38,463 nt of DNA, from NCBI GenBank assembly GCA_007692645.1, contig REBR01000125.1:1-38463 (forward strand), given 5' to 3'. Below, piece after piece: positions 15,106 to 24,215 of this stretch. The stretch's first letter is position 1, and each line of letters begins with the position of its first letter. The DNA is from Halomonadaceae bacterium. GTDB lineage: Bacteria; Pseudomonadota; Gammaproteobacteria; Pseudomonadales; Oleiphilaceae. Under the pieces are notes generated by a model that made no database searches, was not told the origin of the DNA, and was given only the letters and a program-made list of their open reading frames with translations. A program made the translations under genes and the position numbers.

Positions 15106-16503
15106 ATGGGCTTCCCCCGTTATCTGTCCGTCTCTTTTTTAGTGGCCAGCCTGCTGTTGGCCATCAGTCTTCCCGCCCAGGCGGAGCCCGGTGATTACCG
15201 GCTGCTGCAGACCCTTCGCCACCTGGTGTCGCCACCCAAAGCGGATAACCCGGTGACCCCGGCACAGCGTCAGGACGACTACCCCCTGATCAGCAATCCC
15301 CGGGGGTTCAAGGATGGTTTCTCCCCGGGCCGTTACAGCCAGTGGCAGACGGTGCACCTGGCCCCGGAAACCGGCGCGGTCTGTGGTAATGGTAGTCCTT
15401 ACAAATTTTTTGTTAACCGGGTGCCGGGCACCAGTAACACCATCCTGTATATGGAAGGGGGTGGTGCCTGCTGGGATTATGAAAGTTGCACCGGACAGAC
15501 CGGCATTCGCGGCGCCCGCAATCCCAACGGGGTGCCGGATGATTATATGAGCATCCTGAATCCGGAAGGCAGTTTTGTCAGTCCCTTTGTCGCCCGCTAT
15601 CACCCCTTTGACCGGGTTAAAACCCAGGCGTGGAACATGGTGTATGTGCCTTACTGCACCGGGGATGTGTTCTCCGGTGACCGGGTGGCGGTCTATGAAG
15701 ATCCCACTGGCGAGAAAGAGCCCCTGGTCTGGCACCACAATGGCCTGCGCAATGGCCGGGCAGTGGTGGCCTGGATGAAGGATAATCTGCAGCGGCCCAC
15801 CCAGTTACTGTCTACCGGCTGCAGTGCCGGCGGTGTCGGCAGCCTGAATAACTATTACCCCAACCGCCGGGACCTGGCGCCGGAGTATGGTTATCTGATC
15901 AATGACTCGGGCCCGGTTTTCCCGGCGCCGGTGAGTGGGAACAAGGCCACATACCCCTCCTTACCCCTGCACCAGAAAATCCGTGCCGTATGGGGTCTGG
16001 ATGACGGGGCGCTGGATTATATCCGCCAGGAAATGCCCCTGTTCAACGAACAGGATCTGGGCTCCATTAATCCTGCCCTGGCTACGGCCTTTCCCCGGGA
16101 CCGCCTGGGCCACACCCATTTCTGGCAGGACCTGAACTTCTCCGCCTATTCCTATGAACGCTTTCACGATGAGACTGACCAGGCCCCGGATCAGGCCACC
16201 CTGGAGCAGGGGCTGCATCAGCGCTGGCATCAGGATACGGGAGCGCTGATAACCCAGCTGGCGGGGCTGGATAACTTCGGCTATTACCTGCCTGCTTTCC
16301 GTAACATCAATGAAAGTCATTGCAGCACCATTATTGATTTCAAAAACGGGGATATTCCTGAGATGGGCCTGACCCTGAAGGACTTTATTAATGATGTGCT
16401 GGATGGGTCCGGGAGTGTTATGCAGGCTGCTGCCAGCGACCCCAAAACTGATGAAAACCCCCGCTTTAACCTGCTGTACTGGATTGTGGATGGATTGCTT
16501 TAG
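15106..16503 (+). CDS. Secreted pectinacetylesterase-family hydrolase
   Basis: A 465-residue protein with a clear signal peptide: a hydrophobic core at about residues 8-22 and cleavage after AQA26. The pectinacetylesterase/NOTUM-type features are ILYMEGGGACWDY (residues 113-125) as oxyanion-hole region and STGCSAGGVGS (236-246), with S240 as nucleophile. Several Cys (C93, C122, C128, C184) could form disulfides. Bacterial members are poorly characterised; some act on pectin acetyl groups or polyester-like substrates, so substrate is open. AAGGAG lies eight bases before the ATG. It is divergent from trpE and convergent with a membrane-anchored helical protein. Confidence 0.85.
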   Translation: MGFPRYLSVSFLVASLLLAISLPAQAEPGDYRLLQTLRHLVSPPKADNPVTPAQRQDDYPLISNPRGFKDGFSPGRYSQWQTVHLAPETGAVCGNGSPYKFFVNRVPGTSNTILYMEGGGACWDYESCTGQTGIRGARNPNGVPDDYMSILNPEGSFVSPFVARYHPFDRVKTQAWNMVYVPYCTGDVFSGDRVAVYEDPTGEKEPLVWHHNGLRNGRAVVAWMKDNLQRPTQLLSTGCSAGGVGSLNNYYPNRRDLAPEYGYLINDSGPVFPAPVSGNKATYPSLPLHQKIRAVWGLDDGALDYIRQEMPLFNEQDLGSINPALATAFPRDRLGHTHFWQDLNFSAYSYERFHDETDQAPDQATLEQGLHQRWHQDTGALITQLAGLDNFGYYLPAFRNINESHCSTIIDFKNGDIPEMGLTLKDFINDVLDGSGSVMQAAASDPKTDENPRFNLLYWIVDGLL

Positions 16504-16522
16504 GGATCTGTTGCGGGGTAAC

Positions 16523-16553
16523 GGCAGGCCCTGGGTTTAATCAGGGTCCTGCC
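16523..16553. terminator. Bidirectional hairpin between convergent genes
   Basis: GGCAGGCCCTG pairs with CAGGGTCCTGCC across an 8-base loop with one bulged base. It overlaps the stop codon of the minus-strand gene and lies 20 bases after the hydrolase stop. No strong T run follows, so termination in either direction is plausible but not assured. Confidence 0.5.
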
Positions 16554-17259
16554 GGTAAATTCTTTCCCGGGCCAGTTGCAGCTGTTTTTGCAGGTAGCGG
16601 TCCCGTTTCTGGCGGCTGGTAAAATCCTCTCTGGCCATAACATCTGCCACGATCCGTTGCTGCTGTTCCCGATAGCTGGCCAGTTGCGGCGCTGCTGCCG
16701 CCTGCCAGCGGGCCATGGCCTGGTCATACTGCTCCTGGTAGTGCTGTTTTAAGGTCAGCCGGGCGTCTTCCCGTTCGGCCTCGTTTTCCAGGGTCAGTGG
16801 CAATAGCGCCAGCTCCACCAGCAGGCGTTCCCCGGCACTGGCGTGACCTTCCTCTGTAGCCTTATTCAGATCTTGCCGGATCTGCTCTGCCTGTTGCTGA
16901 CGTTGTTCCAGGGTCATGCTCTCAGCCTCAGTAAAGAACTGCTGGAGGGACTGTTGCAGGGCGAGTTGTTGCACATACTGGCGTGTCGCCGGGTGTTCCA
17001 GCAGGGCCGCTTTTTCTGCGGACAGATGGGTGTGCAGTGGCTCAAGGAAGGTGCTTCCAGGCTGCCCCGGCACGGTCTGCTGTACCCGGAAAGGTTGGTA
17101 AAATCCCGGTTGCGGTAGTGTGGCTGTGGTTCTGCTGGGGGGGGGAGGAGCCAGCCAGGCCTGGGCAATCCAGACACTGACCCCGGCCAGAGCGCCGGTA
17201 AAAAGTAGCCAGGGCAGCCAGTTAGACAGATTTCTGGGGGGTGGGACGGAGTGTTTCAA
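16537..17259 (-). CDS. Membrane-anchored helical protein, possible lipase/phospholipase-chaperone relative
   Basis: A 240-residue protein with one N-terminal transmembrane helix (LPWLLFTGALAGVSVWIA), a proline-rich linker (APPPPSRTTATLPQPG) and a long Gln/Glu/Arg-rich helical body. Architecture and the closing pattern ARERIYRQDPD recall the steric lipase chaperones (LifO) and the PlcR accessory protein. The LifO signature RxxFDY is absent and the protein is about 100 residues shorter, so that assignment is weak. It faces the secreted hydrolase tail to tail. It could assist folding or export of a hydrolase; this is inference from layout. Confidence 0.6.
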   Translation of the reverse strand: MKHSVPPPRNLSNWLPWLLFTGALAGVSVWIAQAWLAPPPPSRTTATLPQPGFYQPFRVQQTVPGQPGSTFLEPLHTHLSAEKAALLEHPATRQYVQQLALQQSLQQFFTEAESMTLEQRQQQAEQIRQDLNKATEEGHASAGERLLVELALLPLTLENEAEREDARLTLKQHYQEQYDQAMARWQAAAAPQLASYREQQQRIVADVMAREDFTSRQKRDRYLQKQLQLARERIYRQDPD

Positions 17260-17406
17260 CCTAAGCTCCTGTACGGGTTTGACCGCATGCCGGAATTACC
17301 GGCAAGACAGGGCTTACGCTAACAAGCTCAGGGTTGAAGAATGTGAATCAGGTTCACGGAATCAGATAAAGAATGTGTCACCAGGTAAAATCTGCCGTGC
17401 CCCGTT

Positions 17407-18084
17407 TTATACACTGCCCCCAAGGCTGATCTGTTTGCGCATGTCGGCAATCACCTGCTGGTAATCCGGCGCATTGAAAATGGCTGAGCCGGCCACAAAA
17501 GTATCAGCCCCGGCGGCGGCGATTTCCCGGATATTGTTGGTCTTGACCCCACCGTCCACTTCCAGACGAATTGGCAGCCCACTGCTGTCGATGAGCGCGC
17601 GGGTCTTGCGCAGCTTATCCAGAGTGCCGGGAATAAATGACTGGCCACCAAAGCCCGGGTTTACTGACATCAGCAGAATCAGGTCCAGCTTGTCCATCAC
17701 GTGTTCCAGCACATGCAGTGGCGTGGCCGGGTTAAACACCAGGCCAGCCTGGCAGCCGCCATCCCGGATCAGTTGCAGTGAGCGGTCGATATGGGCAGAG
17801 GCTTCCGGGTGGAAGGTAATGGAGCTGGCACCGGCGTCGATAAACATGCGAATCAGGTCATCCACCGGCTGCACCATGAGGTGCACATCAATGGGGGCGG
17901 TTACGCCGTGCTTGCGCAGGGCCTCACACACCAGGGGGCCGATGGTCAGGTTAGGCACATAGTGATTGTCCATGACATCGAAATGCACCCAGTCAGCACC
18001 GGCGGCCAGCACATTATCCACCTCCTCACCGAGGCGGGCGAAATTGGCAGATAGAATGGAAGGGGCGATCAGGGCCTGATTCAT
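17407..18084 (-). CDS. rpe: Ribulose-phosphate 3-epimerase
   Basis: A 225-residue TIM-barrel epimerase interconverting ribulose-5-phosphate and xylulose-5-phosphate. Motifs: [59 protein letters not shown] and [12 protein letters not shown]. The start at 18084 follows AGGAA and gives the usual N-terminus; the frame extends eight codons further upstream. In related genomes rpe is followed by gph and trpE. Here the next genes are a helical membrane protein and a secreted hydrolase, and gph is not found in the window. Confidence 0.96.
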   Translation of the reverse strand: MNQALIAPSILSANFARLGEEVDNVLAAGADWVHFDVMDNHYVPNLTIGPLVCEALRKHGVTAPIDVHLMVQPVDDLIRMFIDAGASSITFHPEASAHIDRSLQLIRDGGCQAGLVFNPATPLHVLEHVMDKLDLILLMSVNPGFGGQSFIPGTLDKLRKTRALIDSSGLPIRLEVDGGVKTNNIREIAAAGADTFVAGSAIFNAPDYQQVIADMRKQISLGGSV

Positions 18085-18209
18085 GGGAATTCCTGTGGCT
18101 GAGAACAAAGGAGCTATAGTTTAACGGAAGCGGGCGGGGTACCAAAGCCATGGTGTTTAATGGTGCCCGGAAAATGGCAGCGGATATTGGGAAAGGACAG
18201 AAGCGGACT

Positions 18210-19175
18210 ATGGCTAGTTGTGGTGTTATCAGCCCGGGGCTGAGGGGGTACTGGATCTGTCTGTGGCTGTTGCTGCCAATGGCGGTCCTGGCTGAGGAAA
18301 ACGGCGATGAAAAGCCACCTCAGCAAGCCACTGAGGGGCCCCGGATTACCCTGGCGCCGGGGATTGCCGATCAGTCCCTGGGGGAACGGTTTCCCGAGCA
18401 GGCGATACTGCTGGAGTCAGGGGGGGCGCCTTTTACCGCGCTGCAATTGCGGGAAACCACCCCCCGCCGCCAGGGGGCTGCACTGATTGTGGCCGACGCC
18501 GGTGAGTCACCGGCGGCGGGGCTGGCGGGCAGTCTGCGCCGGTATTTGCCGGCAGCGGGTTGGCGCACCCTGGCCATGGCCTTGCCCATTGACCGGGTTG
18601 AGCCGTTACCGGCCCGGGTGTTCCCCTTGGCGGACCCGCCAGGGGGCGGCAACGACCCAGACAGTGCCCCTGAGGATCGGGGTCTGGCCATGGAAGTCAT
18701 GACCCGGGAGCCCCTGGATAAAGACACCCTGGCGGATTACCAGGGGCAATCCCTGGAACGGGTGGCTGCCGGCGTCGCTCATTTGCGCCAGGCCGGTTAC
18801 CAGAACATGGTACTGATCGGCATCGGCGCCGGGGCGGATACCGTGACCCGGTTTGTTCAGCAGGACACGCAGCAGCTGCCGGACGGAGGGGTTGGGCTGG
18901 TGTGGCTGTACCCGCAGTTTCAGGCGCCCCTGAACCGGGATCTGGATGCGGTGTTTGGCCGGGAGTGGGCTATTCCGGTGCTGGACCTGGTGGACTCACG
19001 GCGCCACCGGGAGGCGGCGGCTGCCCGTCGGGCAGAGGCGGGCAGGGGGCGTTTTGAACGCTACCAGCAGCAGGTCGTACCCTTGAACAATCTGACCAGC
19101 GAGGCCAGCCAGAAGCGGGTTGCTTATCGGATTCAGGCCTGGCTGGAAAAGCACATGCTGGGGATGGAGTTGTAG
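18210..19175 (+). CDS. DUF3530-like exported alpha/beta-hydrolase-fold protein
   Basis: About 321 residues. The start at 18210 gives a signal peptide (hydrophobic YWICLWLLLPMAVLA then EENG); in-frame ATGs at 18150 and 18174 are alternatives. The fold is suggested by ALIVADAGESP, LRRYLPAAGWRTLAMALP and NMVLIGIGAGADTVTRFVQQ. At the nucleophile elbow the sequence is G-I-G-A-G, with Gly where Ser is normal, so a classical esterase is unlikely. DUF3530 members share this feature as I recall. It ends six bases before the convergent J-domain gene. Function is unknown; a periplasmic role is likely. Confidence 0.7.
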   Translation: MASCGVISPGLRGYWICLWLLLPMAVLAEENGDEKPPQQATEGPRITLAPGIADQSLGERFPEQAILLESGGAPFTALQLRETTPRRQGAALIVADAGESPAAGLAGSLRRYLPAAGWRTLAMALPIDRVEPLPARVFPLADPPGGGNDPDSAPEDRGLAMEVMTREPLDKDTLADYQGQSLERVAAGVAHLRQAGYQNMVLIGIGAGADTVTRFVQQDTQQLPDGGVGLVWLYPQFQAPLNRDLDAVFGREWAIPVLDLVDSRRHREAAAARRAEAGRGRFERYQQQVVPLNNLTSEASQKRVAYRIQAWLEKHMLGMEL

Positions 19176-19181
19176 GGCCCC

Positions 19182-19952
19182 TCAGGCGTCCGGGTGCCGC
19201 TTGCTGATAATATCCCAGGCTTTCTGTAACTGATCCAGTTTAAGCCGGGCTTCCTGCTCAGGGATGCCGGTGTGCAGAACCCGGTCCGGGTGATAGCGGC
19301 CCCGCAGGCGGCGGTAATTTTGCCGCAGGCTCTGCAAAGAATCATTGCTGTGACCACCCAGTACCTGGCAGGCACCACTGAAACTGGAAATCGCCGGCGG
19401 CGGCCCATCACCGCCACTGTTAGGCTGGGTAATCCAGACCTTACTGGTGTAGCTGGCCAGGATGCGCTGGCTGGCAGCAGTGGACAAACCCATGGCCTCG
19501 CTGGCACTGCGGTAACGGCTGGCCCGGGCCGGGGTTGGCGGACCCTCATGGTGGCAGGCATGCCCCAGAGCAATGGCCAGGCGCAGCGTTGTGCCAGGCC
19601 AGCGACGGGTCAGCAGGCGCAGCCACCAGGGGCAGCTGGCGGCGAGCAGGGTTTTGCCTTTATGGAAGCGGCGGATCAGGTAGCGGCGCTGGTAATGCCC
19701 GGCTCCCAGGGCCCGCAACAGGGCCTCCCCATAGCGCACATCCAGCTCGGTCACCCGGCCGTCGGAGCGGGATAAAAAACCCAGTAAGCGAAACAGCTGT
19801 GGCCGGCTCCACAGGGGCAGACCACTGCGCTCCAGCAGCCGCGCCCCGTGGTGGCCACTGGCATCCAGCAAACGCAGCAATTCTGGCAGCTCCAGGGGCA
19901 TCTGCCCCTGGTCACTGTTGTGGTCCTTGGTCTGCTGCCGGCGTGCTGTCAT
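19182..19952 (-). CDS. DjlA-like J-domain co-chaperone with TerB-type region
   Basis: A 256-residue protein. The middle resembles the TerB/DjlA helical domain (LFRLLGFLSRSDGRVTELDVRYGEALLRALG), and the C-terminal 60 residues form a J domain with the HPD motif in RYHPDRV, which stimulates DnaK ATPase. Unlike E. coli DjlA there is no obvious N-terminal transmembrane helix. It overlaps the murU stop by four bases, so it belongs to the amgK-murU operon. Pseudomonas genomes carry a DjlA-type gene at the same place, as I recall. A clear DnaK client is not known. Confidence 0.82.
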   Translation of the reverse strand: MTARRQQTKDHNSDQGQMPLELPELLRLLDASGHHGARLLERSGLPLWSRPQLFRLLGFLSRSDGRVTELDVRYGEALLRALGAGHYQRRYLIRRFHKGKTLLAASCPWWLRLLTRRWPGTTLRLAIALGHACHHEGPPTPARASRYRSASEAMGLSTAASQRILASYTSKVWITQPNSGGDGPPPAISSFSGACQVLGGHSNDSLQSLRQNYRRLRGRYHPDRVLHTGIPEQEARLKLDQLQKAWDIISKRHPDA

Positions 19953-20638
19953 GAGTGTGGGTCCTGCTGGCGTAACTGCCGGTCCAGGTTGGCCAGGCGC
20001 TCAGGGGTGCCGATATCCTGCCATTGCCCCTGGTGGTGCAGACCGCTGACCAGCCCCCGGGTCATGGCGGTTTTGAGCACGGGAGCCAGGCGGTTTTCCG
20101 CCAGTGGTGCCTGTTCAATCAACTGCCGGTGCAGCAGGCTGATGCCGGCAAAGGTCAGTTGGTCAGGCCCACTGCCATGCACCTGTCCCTGCTTGTCCAG
20201 GTGGAAGTCCCCCTGTGGGTGTTGCCCCGGGTTATCCACCAGCACCAGTCTGGCCAGGCAGTGTTGCGGGTCTGGCAGGGGCCACAGGGTGTGGAAGTCG
20301 AAGTCGCTCCAGATATCACCGTTAACCACCAGTATCCAGTCACCGTCATCGAATAACGGCAGGGCATTGCGCAGGCCACCCAGGGTTTCCAGGGGTTCCG
20401 GCTCCCGGGAATAGCGAATACCCAGACCAAAGTCAGCCCCGTCCCCCAGGGCCTGCTCAATCTGCTCCCCCAGCCAGGCGGTATTGATCACCAGGTGGCG
20501 GATGCCGGCAGCAGCCAGGCGCTGAAGTTGATGCACAATTAATGGCTGCCCCGCTGCGGGTAGCAGTGGCTTGGGAGTGGTAAGGGTCAGGGGGCGCATA
20601 CGCTCACCGCGCCCGGCGGCCAGTATCAGTGTATTCAT
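19949..20638 (-). CDS. murU: N-acetylmuramate alpha-1-phosphate uridylyltransferase
   Basis: A 229-residue nucleotidyltransferase. The N-terminus TLILAAGRGERMRPLTLTTP with PKPLLPAAGQPLIVHQL is the UTP-binding signature of this family, and VNGDIWSDFDF carries a metal-binding Asp. MurU turns MurNAc-1-phosphate into UDP-MurNAc in the peptidoglycan recycling route found in Pseudomonas and relatives, which bypasses de novo synthesis and can confer fosfomycin tolerance. It overlaps amgK by four bases upstream and the J-domain gene by four downstream, which strongly supports the assignment over a sugar-1-phosphate transferase of other function. Confidence 0.9.
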   Translation of the reverse strand: MNTLILAAGRGERMRPLTLTTPKPLLPAAGQPLIVHQLQRLAAAGIRHLVINTAWLGEQIEQALGDGADFGLGIRYSREPEPLETLGGLRNALPLFDDGDWILVVNGDIWSDFDFHTLWPLPDPQHCLARLVLVDNPGQHPQGDFHLDKQGQVHGSGPDQLTFAGISLLHRQLIEQAPLAENRLAPVLKTAMTRGLVSGLHHQGQWQDIGTPERLANLDRQLRQQDPHS

Positions 20639-21651
20639 GGGGCATTGCTGTCCAGTGCGTGCAAATGCGGCCAGACCCGGTGTGTCAGCCAGTGGCCAAA
20701 GGGCTGCAGGGCTGGCTGACCCTGGCTGGCTTCAATCAGGTAGTTCACCGTGCGCGGCACATCTGCCAGATAACCGGCCTTACCGTCGCGTTTCGCCAGG
20801 CGGGCAAAAATCCCGGCAGCTTTCAGGTGGCGCTGCATCCCCATCAGTTCAAACCACTGGGTAAAAGTGGCGCTGTCTGCCTGGTGCAGCCCCTGAGCCT
20901 GGCTCTGCTGACGATACTGTTCCACCCACCGGGCTACCGCTTCCACAGGCCAGCGCACATAACAGTCTTTTAGCAGGGAAACCAGATCATAAGTTACCGG
21001 GCCGATCACTGCATCCTGAAAATCGATAATGCCGGGGCTATTGGCGCCGGTCACCAGTAGATTGCGGGAATGATAATCCCGGTGCACGGTGGCCCGGGGC
21101 TGCTCCAGGGCGGCATCCCGCAGCAGGGCAAAGGTGCTGGCCAGCAGATCCTGCTCCTGGTCAGTCAGGCTCAGGCCGAGTTGTTCCTTCAGCAACCAGT
21201 CCGGGAACAATTGCATCTCCCGTTCCAGTAGCCCAGCGTCATAGGCGGGCAGGGGCAGATCCTGGGGCAGGGTCTGAATCCGTACCAGGGCGTTAATGGC
21301 CTGGCCATAAAGGATGTCGGCACGGGCTTCCTGGGTCAGGGCCTGGCTGTACAGCTGGTCCCCCAGATCTTCCAGTAACAGAAATCCCTGCTGCCGGTCC
21401 TCTGCCAGTATCTCAGGCACATGCAATCCCTGGGCTTGCCAGTGCCGGGCAATGGCTACAAAAGGGGCGCAGTCTTCGTGCTCCGGCGGGGCATCCATAA
21501 CAATCCAGGACAATGGCCCGGAGGCAGTTTCCGTATGGGCACGGAAATAGCGGCGGAAGCTGGCATCGCCGGCAACTTTTGCCACCTCCTGGGGGGCGGC
21601 GGGAAGGACCTGGTGAAGCCAGTCCAGCAGGCTCTGGTAACGCTTATCCAT
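20635..21651 (-). CDS. amgK: Anomeric MurNAc/GlcNAc kinase
   Basis: A 338-residue aminoglycoside-phosphotransferase-like kinase. Catalytic motifs are VHRDYHSRNLLV and IIDFQDAVIGPVTYDLVSLL; the N-terminal GDASFRRYFRA matches the AmgK nucleotide region. The start at 21651 (MDKRYQSLLDWL) fits the family length; an upstream in-frame ATG at 21711 would add 20 low-complexity residues. AmgK phosphorylates MurNAc at C1 for MurU, which overlaps its 3' end by four bases. It is divergent from lptD, with a shared intergenic region of about 170 bases. Confidence 0.9.
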   Translation of the reverse strand: MDKRYQSLLDWLHQVLPAAPQEVAKVAGDASFRRYFRAHTETASGPLSWIVMDAPPEHEDCAPFVAIARHWQAQGLHVPEILAEDRQQGFLLLEDLGDQLYSQALTQEARADILYGQAINALVRIQTLPQDLPLPAYDAGLLEREMQLFPDWLLKEQLGLSLTDQEQDLLASTFALLRDAALEQPRATVHRDYHSRNLLVTGANSPGIIDFQDAVIGPVTYDLVSLLKDCYVRWPVEAVARWVEQYRQQSQAQGLHQADSATFTQWFELMGMQRHLKAAGIFARLAKRDGKAGYLADVPRTVNYLIEASQGQPALQPFGHWLTHRVWPHLHALDSNAP

Positions 21652-21823
21652 AAAGTTCTCAGGTAACGGGAAGGGCATTGGTGCCGGAGTGGTTGTGGCA
21701 TTATTCTGCATCAGCGACCGGGTCTATGCCAGAGTCGTTAACAAGGCTGAGGTCGACGTGTAAACTGTGCCTCCCTGGCAAGCGGCTCTTTACCCAACCG
21801 TCGCGGCTGTCGGGGTCAAGGGG

Positions 21824-24190
21824 ATGACATCTGTGGGCACTGCTGTGATTAACGCGTTTACCCGACTGGCGGGGCTTGCCCTGGCGGTTGCCCTGGCAAT
21901 GCCGGCCCAGGCCCAGCGGCCTGTAGCCGCAGACCTTGACTGGGTGCCTTTTGCGGATATGGATGAGGCAGCCAGGGCCCGGGTGCCCGGTTACTGCGGG
22001 GGCGGTTATCAGGAGCCGCAACAGATTCCTTTGCTGACCGCCACCGACGACAGCGTCTTTATTACCAGCGACCATGCCCGCTACCGCATGGAGGAATCCC
22101 TGCGCCTGTCCGGAGATGTGAACATTGCCCAGGGCCCTTTTCAGGCCCGCAGCGACAGCGCCGAATTTGATCAGTTCAGTGGTGAAGCCCGCCTCAGTGG
22201 CTCCGTGGTCAGCCGTGGCCAGGGTTTTCTGGTCACCGGTGACTCGGCGTTGTTTGACACCGCCAGCGGTGATATCACTCTTAATACCGCCAGCTTTCTG
22301 CTCCATGAGGCCCACATGCGGGGTGAGGCGGATCAGCTGGCCAGGACTGGTGCAGCGGCGGTGCGCATCAGGGGGGCTAACCTGACCACCTGTCAGCCCG
22401 GTAACAACGCCTGGTCTTTGGTGGCCTCACGGGTCAATCTGGACCAGGATGAAGGCTTTGGCAGTGCCCGCCATGTGCGCCTGCAGGTTAAAGATGTGCC
22501 GGTGTTTTATATTCCCTGGATGACCTTCCCCATTGATGACCGTCGCCGCAGTGGCCTGCTGTACCCCTCTTTCGGCTCCTCCAGTGCCGGTTCCGGGTTT
22601 TTTCTGGCGCAACCGTATTATTTTGATCTGGCACCCCATTATGATGCGACCTATACCCCCCAGGTCATTCATCGCCGGGGGCTGTTCAATGAGCTTGAGT
22701 TGCGTTACCTGAGCCCCTGGGGGCAGACCGATCTGGGGCTTGGGTATATTGATCGGGACTCGGAGTATGGGGATGAATTTTCCGGGCGCAGTTCCAATCG
22801 TTGGGGCCTGGCCCTCAACAGCGAGGCGCAATGGACGTCCCAGTGGCGCTCTTCAGTGAATTACAACGTGGTGAGTGATGATGATTACCTCACGGATCTG
22901 GTGCAGACCCTGGATCTGGACCGGGCTACCCATCTGCCGCGCACCGCCACCACCCGTTACCAGGATCAGGATCTTGAATTCAGCGCCACCCTGCGGGGCT
23001 TTCAAACCCTGGATGGGGATATCGCCGATGCGGACCGGCCCTATTCCCAACTGCCCGCCCTGGCCCTGAACAGCCGCGGGCAGGCCGGGGACCTGGACTG
23101 GCAGGGGCGGGGGCAATACGCTTATTTCTGGCGGGACAACGATAATATCCAGGGCCGGGACCGGGCCATTGGCAGCCGGTTGCGGCTGCAGCCGAGCCTG
23201 TCCGCGGGGCATCAGGGGCTGGCAGGATTTGTGCGTAGTTCAGTGATGCTTGATCATACCCAGTACCTGCTGGAAGATGTACCCCAGGATGACCGCTTCA
23301 GTCGCACCGTGCCCTTTGTGGATATGGATGCAGGGTTGTTTTTTGATCGGGAATTACGTCTGGCTGGCCAGGATTTCACCCAGACCCTGGAGCCGCGCCT
23401 GTATTATGTGTATTCCCCGTTCCGGGAACAGGACGAGATCCCGTTGTTTGATACGGCAGTGACCTCGTTCAACTTTTCCCAGTTGTTCGCCAGGGACCGT
23501 TTTGTGGGTGGCGATCGTATTGGTGATAACAACCGCATAACCGGGGCCGTGACCACCCGCTTCCTGGATGCTGCCAGGGGCGCTGAGCGGGCCCGTTTCA
23601 GCATTGGCCAGCTGTACCAGTTCGACGATCAGCGGGTCTCCGTTGATGGACGGGGCGCGGCAGATAAGGGCGAGTCGCCACTGGCGGGCGAAGCCATGCT
23701 GCGGCCCCTGGATAATTTCAGCCTGTCGGTGGCGGGGCAGTGGGATCCCCGGGAAAACACCACGTTGCAGGGGCGCAGCCAGGTACGCTTCCATAGCGAG
23801 GATTTTCGCACCGTGGCAAGTGTCGGGCATACCTACGATGCCACCGCGGTGGAGCGGCTTGAGCAAAGTGATATTGGCCTGGTGTTGCCTACCAGTGAGC
23901 AGACCCGCCTGATTGGCCGCTGGGTCTATGACCTGGAGCGCAATGCCACCGCCGGCAGCCTGGCAGGCCTTGAATACACCACCTGTTGCTGGAGTATGCA
24001 GCTGGTGGCACAAACATTCCGTACCCGGGATGATGGACTGGACCGGCGCGTGCTGTTCCAGATCCAGCTTCGGGGGCTGGGGGGTGGTGGCAGTGCTGCT
24101 GCCAATATTGCCGAGTCCATTCCGGGTTTTGAACAGCACCAACCCTGGCAACAGCCGGGTACCGGGCGTCGCAGTCAGGGGCGCCTGTAG
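21824..24190 (+). CDS. lptD: LPS-assembly outer-membrane protein LptD
   Basis: About 788 residues. An N-terminal signal peptide ends near AMPAQA30, followed by the OstA/LptA-like jellyroll (SVFITSDHARYRMEESLRL and GFLVTGDSALFD) and a long beta-barrel domain rich in alternating aromatic strands. Cysteines C58, C190 and the C721-C722 pair match the four-Cys arrangement whose disulfides activate E. coli LptD. The protein inserts LPS into the outer leaflet with LptE. The start is ambiguous: ATG at 21824 sits right against AAGGGG, and GTG at 21833 has better spacing. surA follows after 25 bases, and SurA is a chaperone for LptD assembly. Confidence 0.95.
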   Translation: MTSVGTAVINAFTRLAGLALAVALAMPAQAQRPVAADLDWVPFADMDEAARARVPGYCGGGYQEPQQIPLLTATDDSVFITSDHARYRMEESLRLSGDVNIAQGPFQARSDSAEFDQFSGEARLSGSVVSRGQGFLVTGDSALFDTASGDITLNTASFLLHEAHMRGEADQLARTGAAAVRIRGANLTTCQPGNNAWSLVASRVNLDQDEGFGSARHVRLQVKDVPVFYIPWMTFPIDDRRRSGLLYPSFGSSSAGSGFFLAQPYYFDLAPHYDATYTPQVIHRRGLFNELELRYLSPWGQTDLGLGYIDRDSEYGDEFSGRSSNRWGLALNSEAQWTSQWRSSVNYNVVSDDDYLTDLVQTLDLDRATHLPRTATTRYQDQDLEFSATLRGFQTLDGDIADADRPYSQLPALALNSRGQAGDLDWQGRGQYAYFWRDNDNIQGRDRAIGSRLRLQPSLSAGHQGLAGFVRSSVMLDHTQYLLEDVPQDDRFSRTVPFVDMDAGLFFDRELRLAGQDFTQTLEPRLYYVYSPFREQDEIPLFDTAVTSFNFSQLFARDRFVGGDRIGDNNRITGAVTTRFLDAARGAERARFSIGQLYQFDDQRVSVDGRGAADKGESPLAGEAMLRPLDNFSLSVAGQWDPRENTTLQGRSQVRFHSEDFRTVASVGHTYDATAVERLEQSDIGLVLPTSEQTRLIGRWVYDLERNATAGSLAGLEYTTCCWSMQLVAQTFRTRDDGLDRRVLFQIQLRGLGGGGSAAANIAESIPGFEQHQPWQQPGTGRRSQGRL

Positions 24191-24215
24191 CAGATCAGCC
24201 AACACCGAGGTTTTC

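Noticed and set aside
16537-17259. Firm call as lipase chaperone LifO
   Set aside because: The architecture is similar, but the RxxFDY signature is missing and the protein is about 100 residues shorter. It is kept as a tentative relative only.
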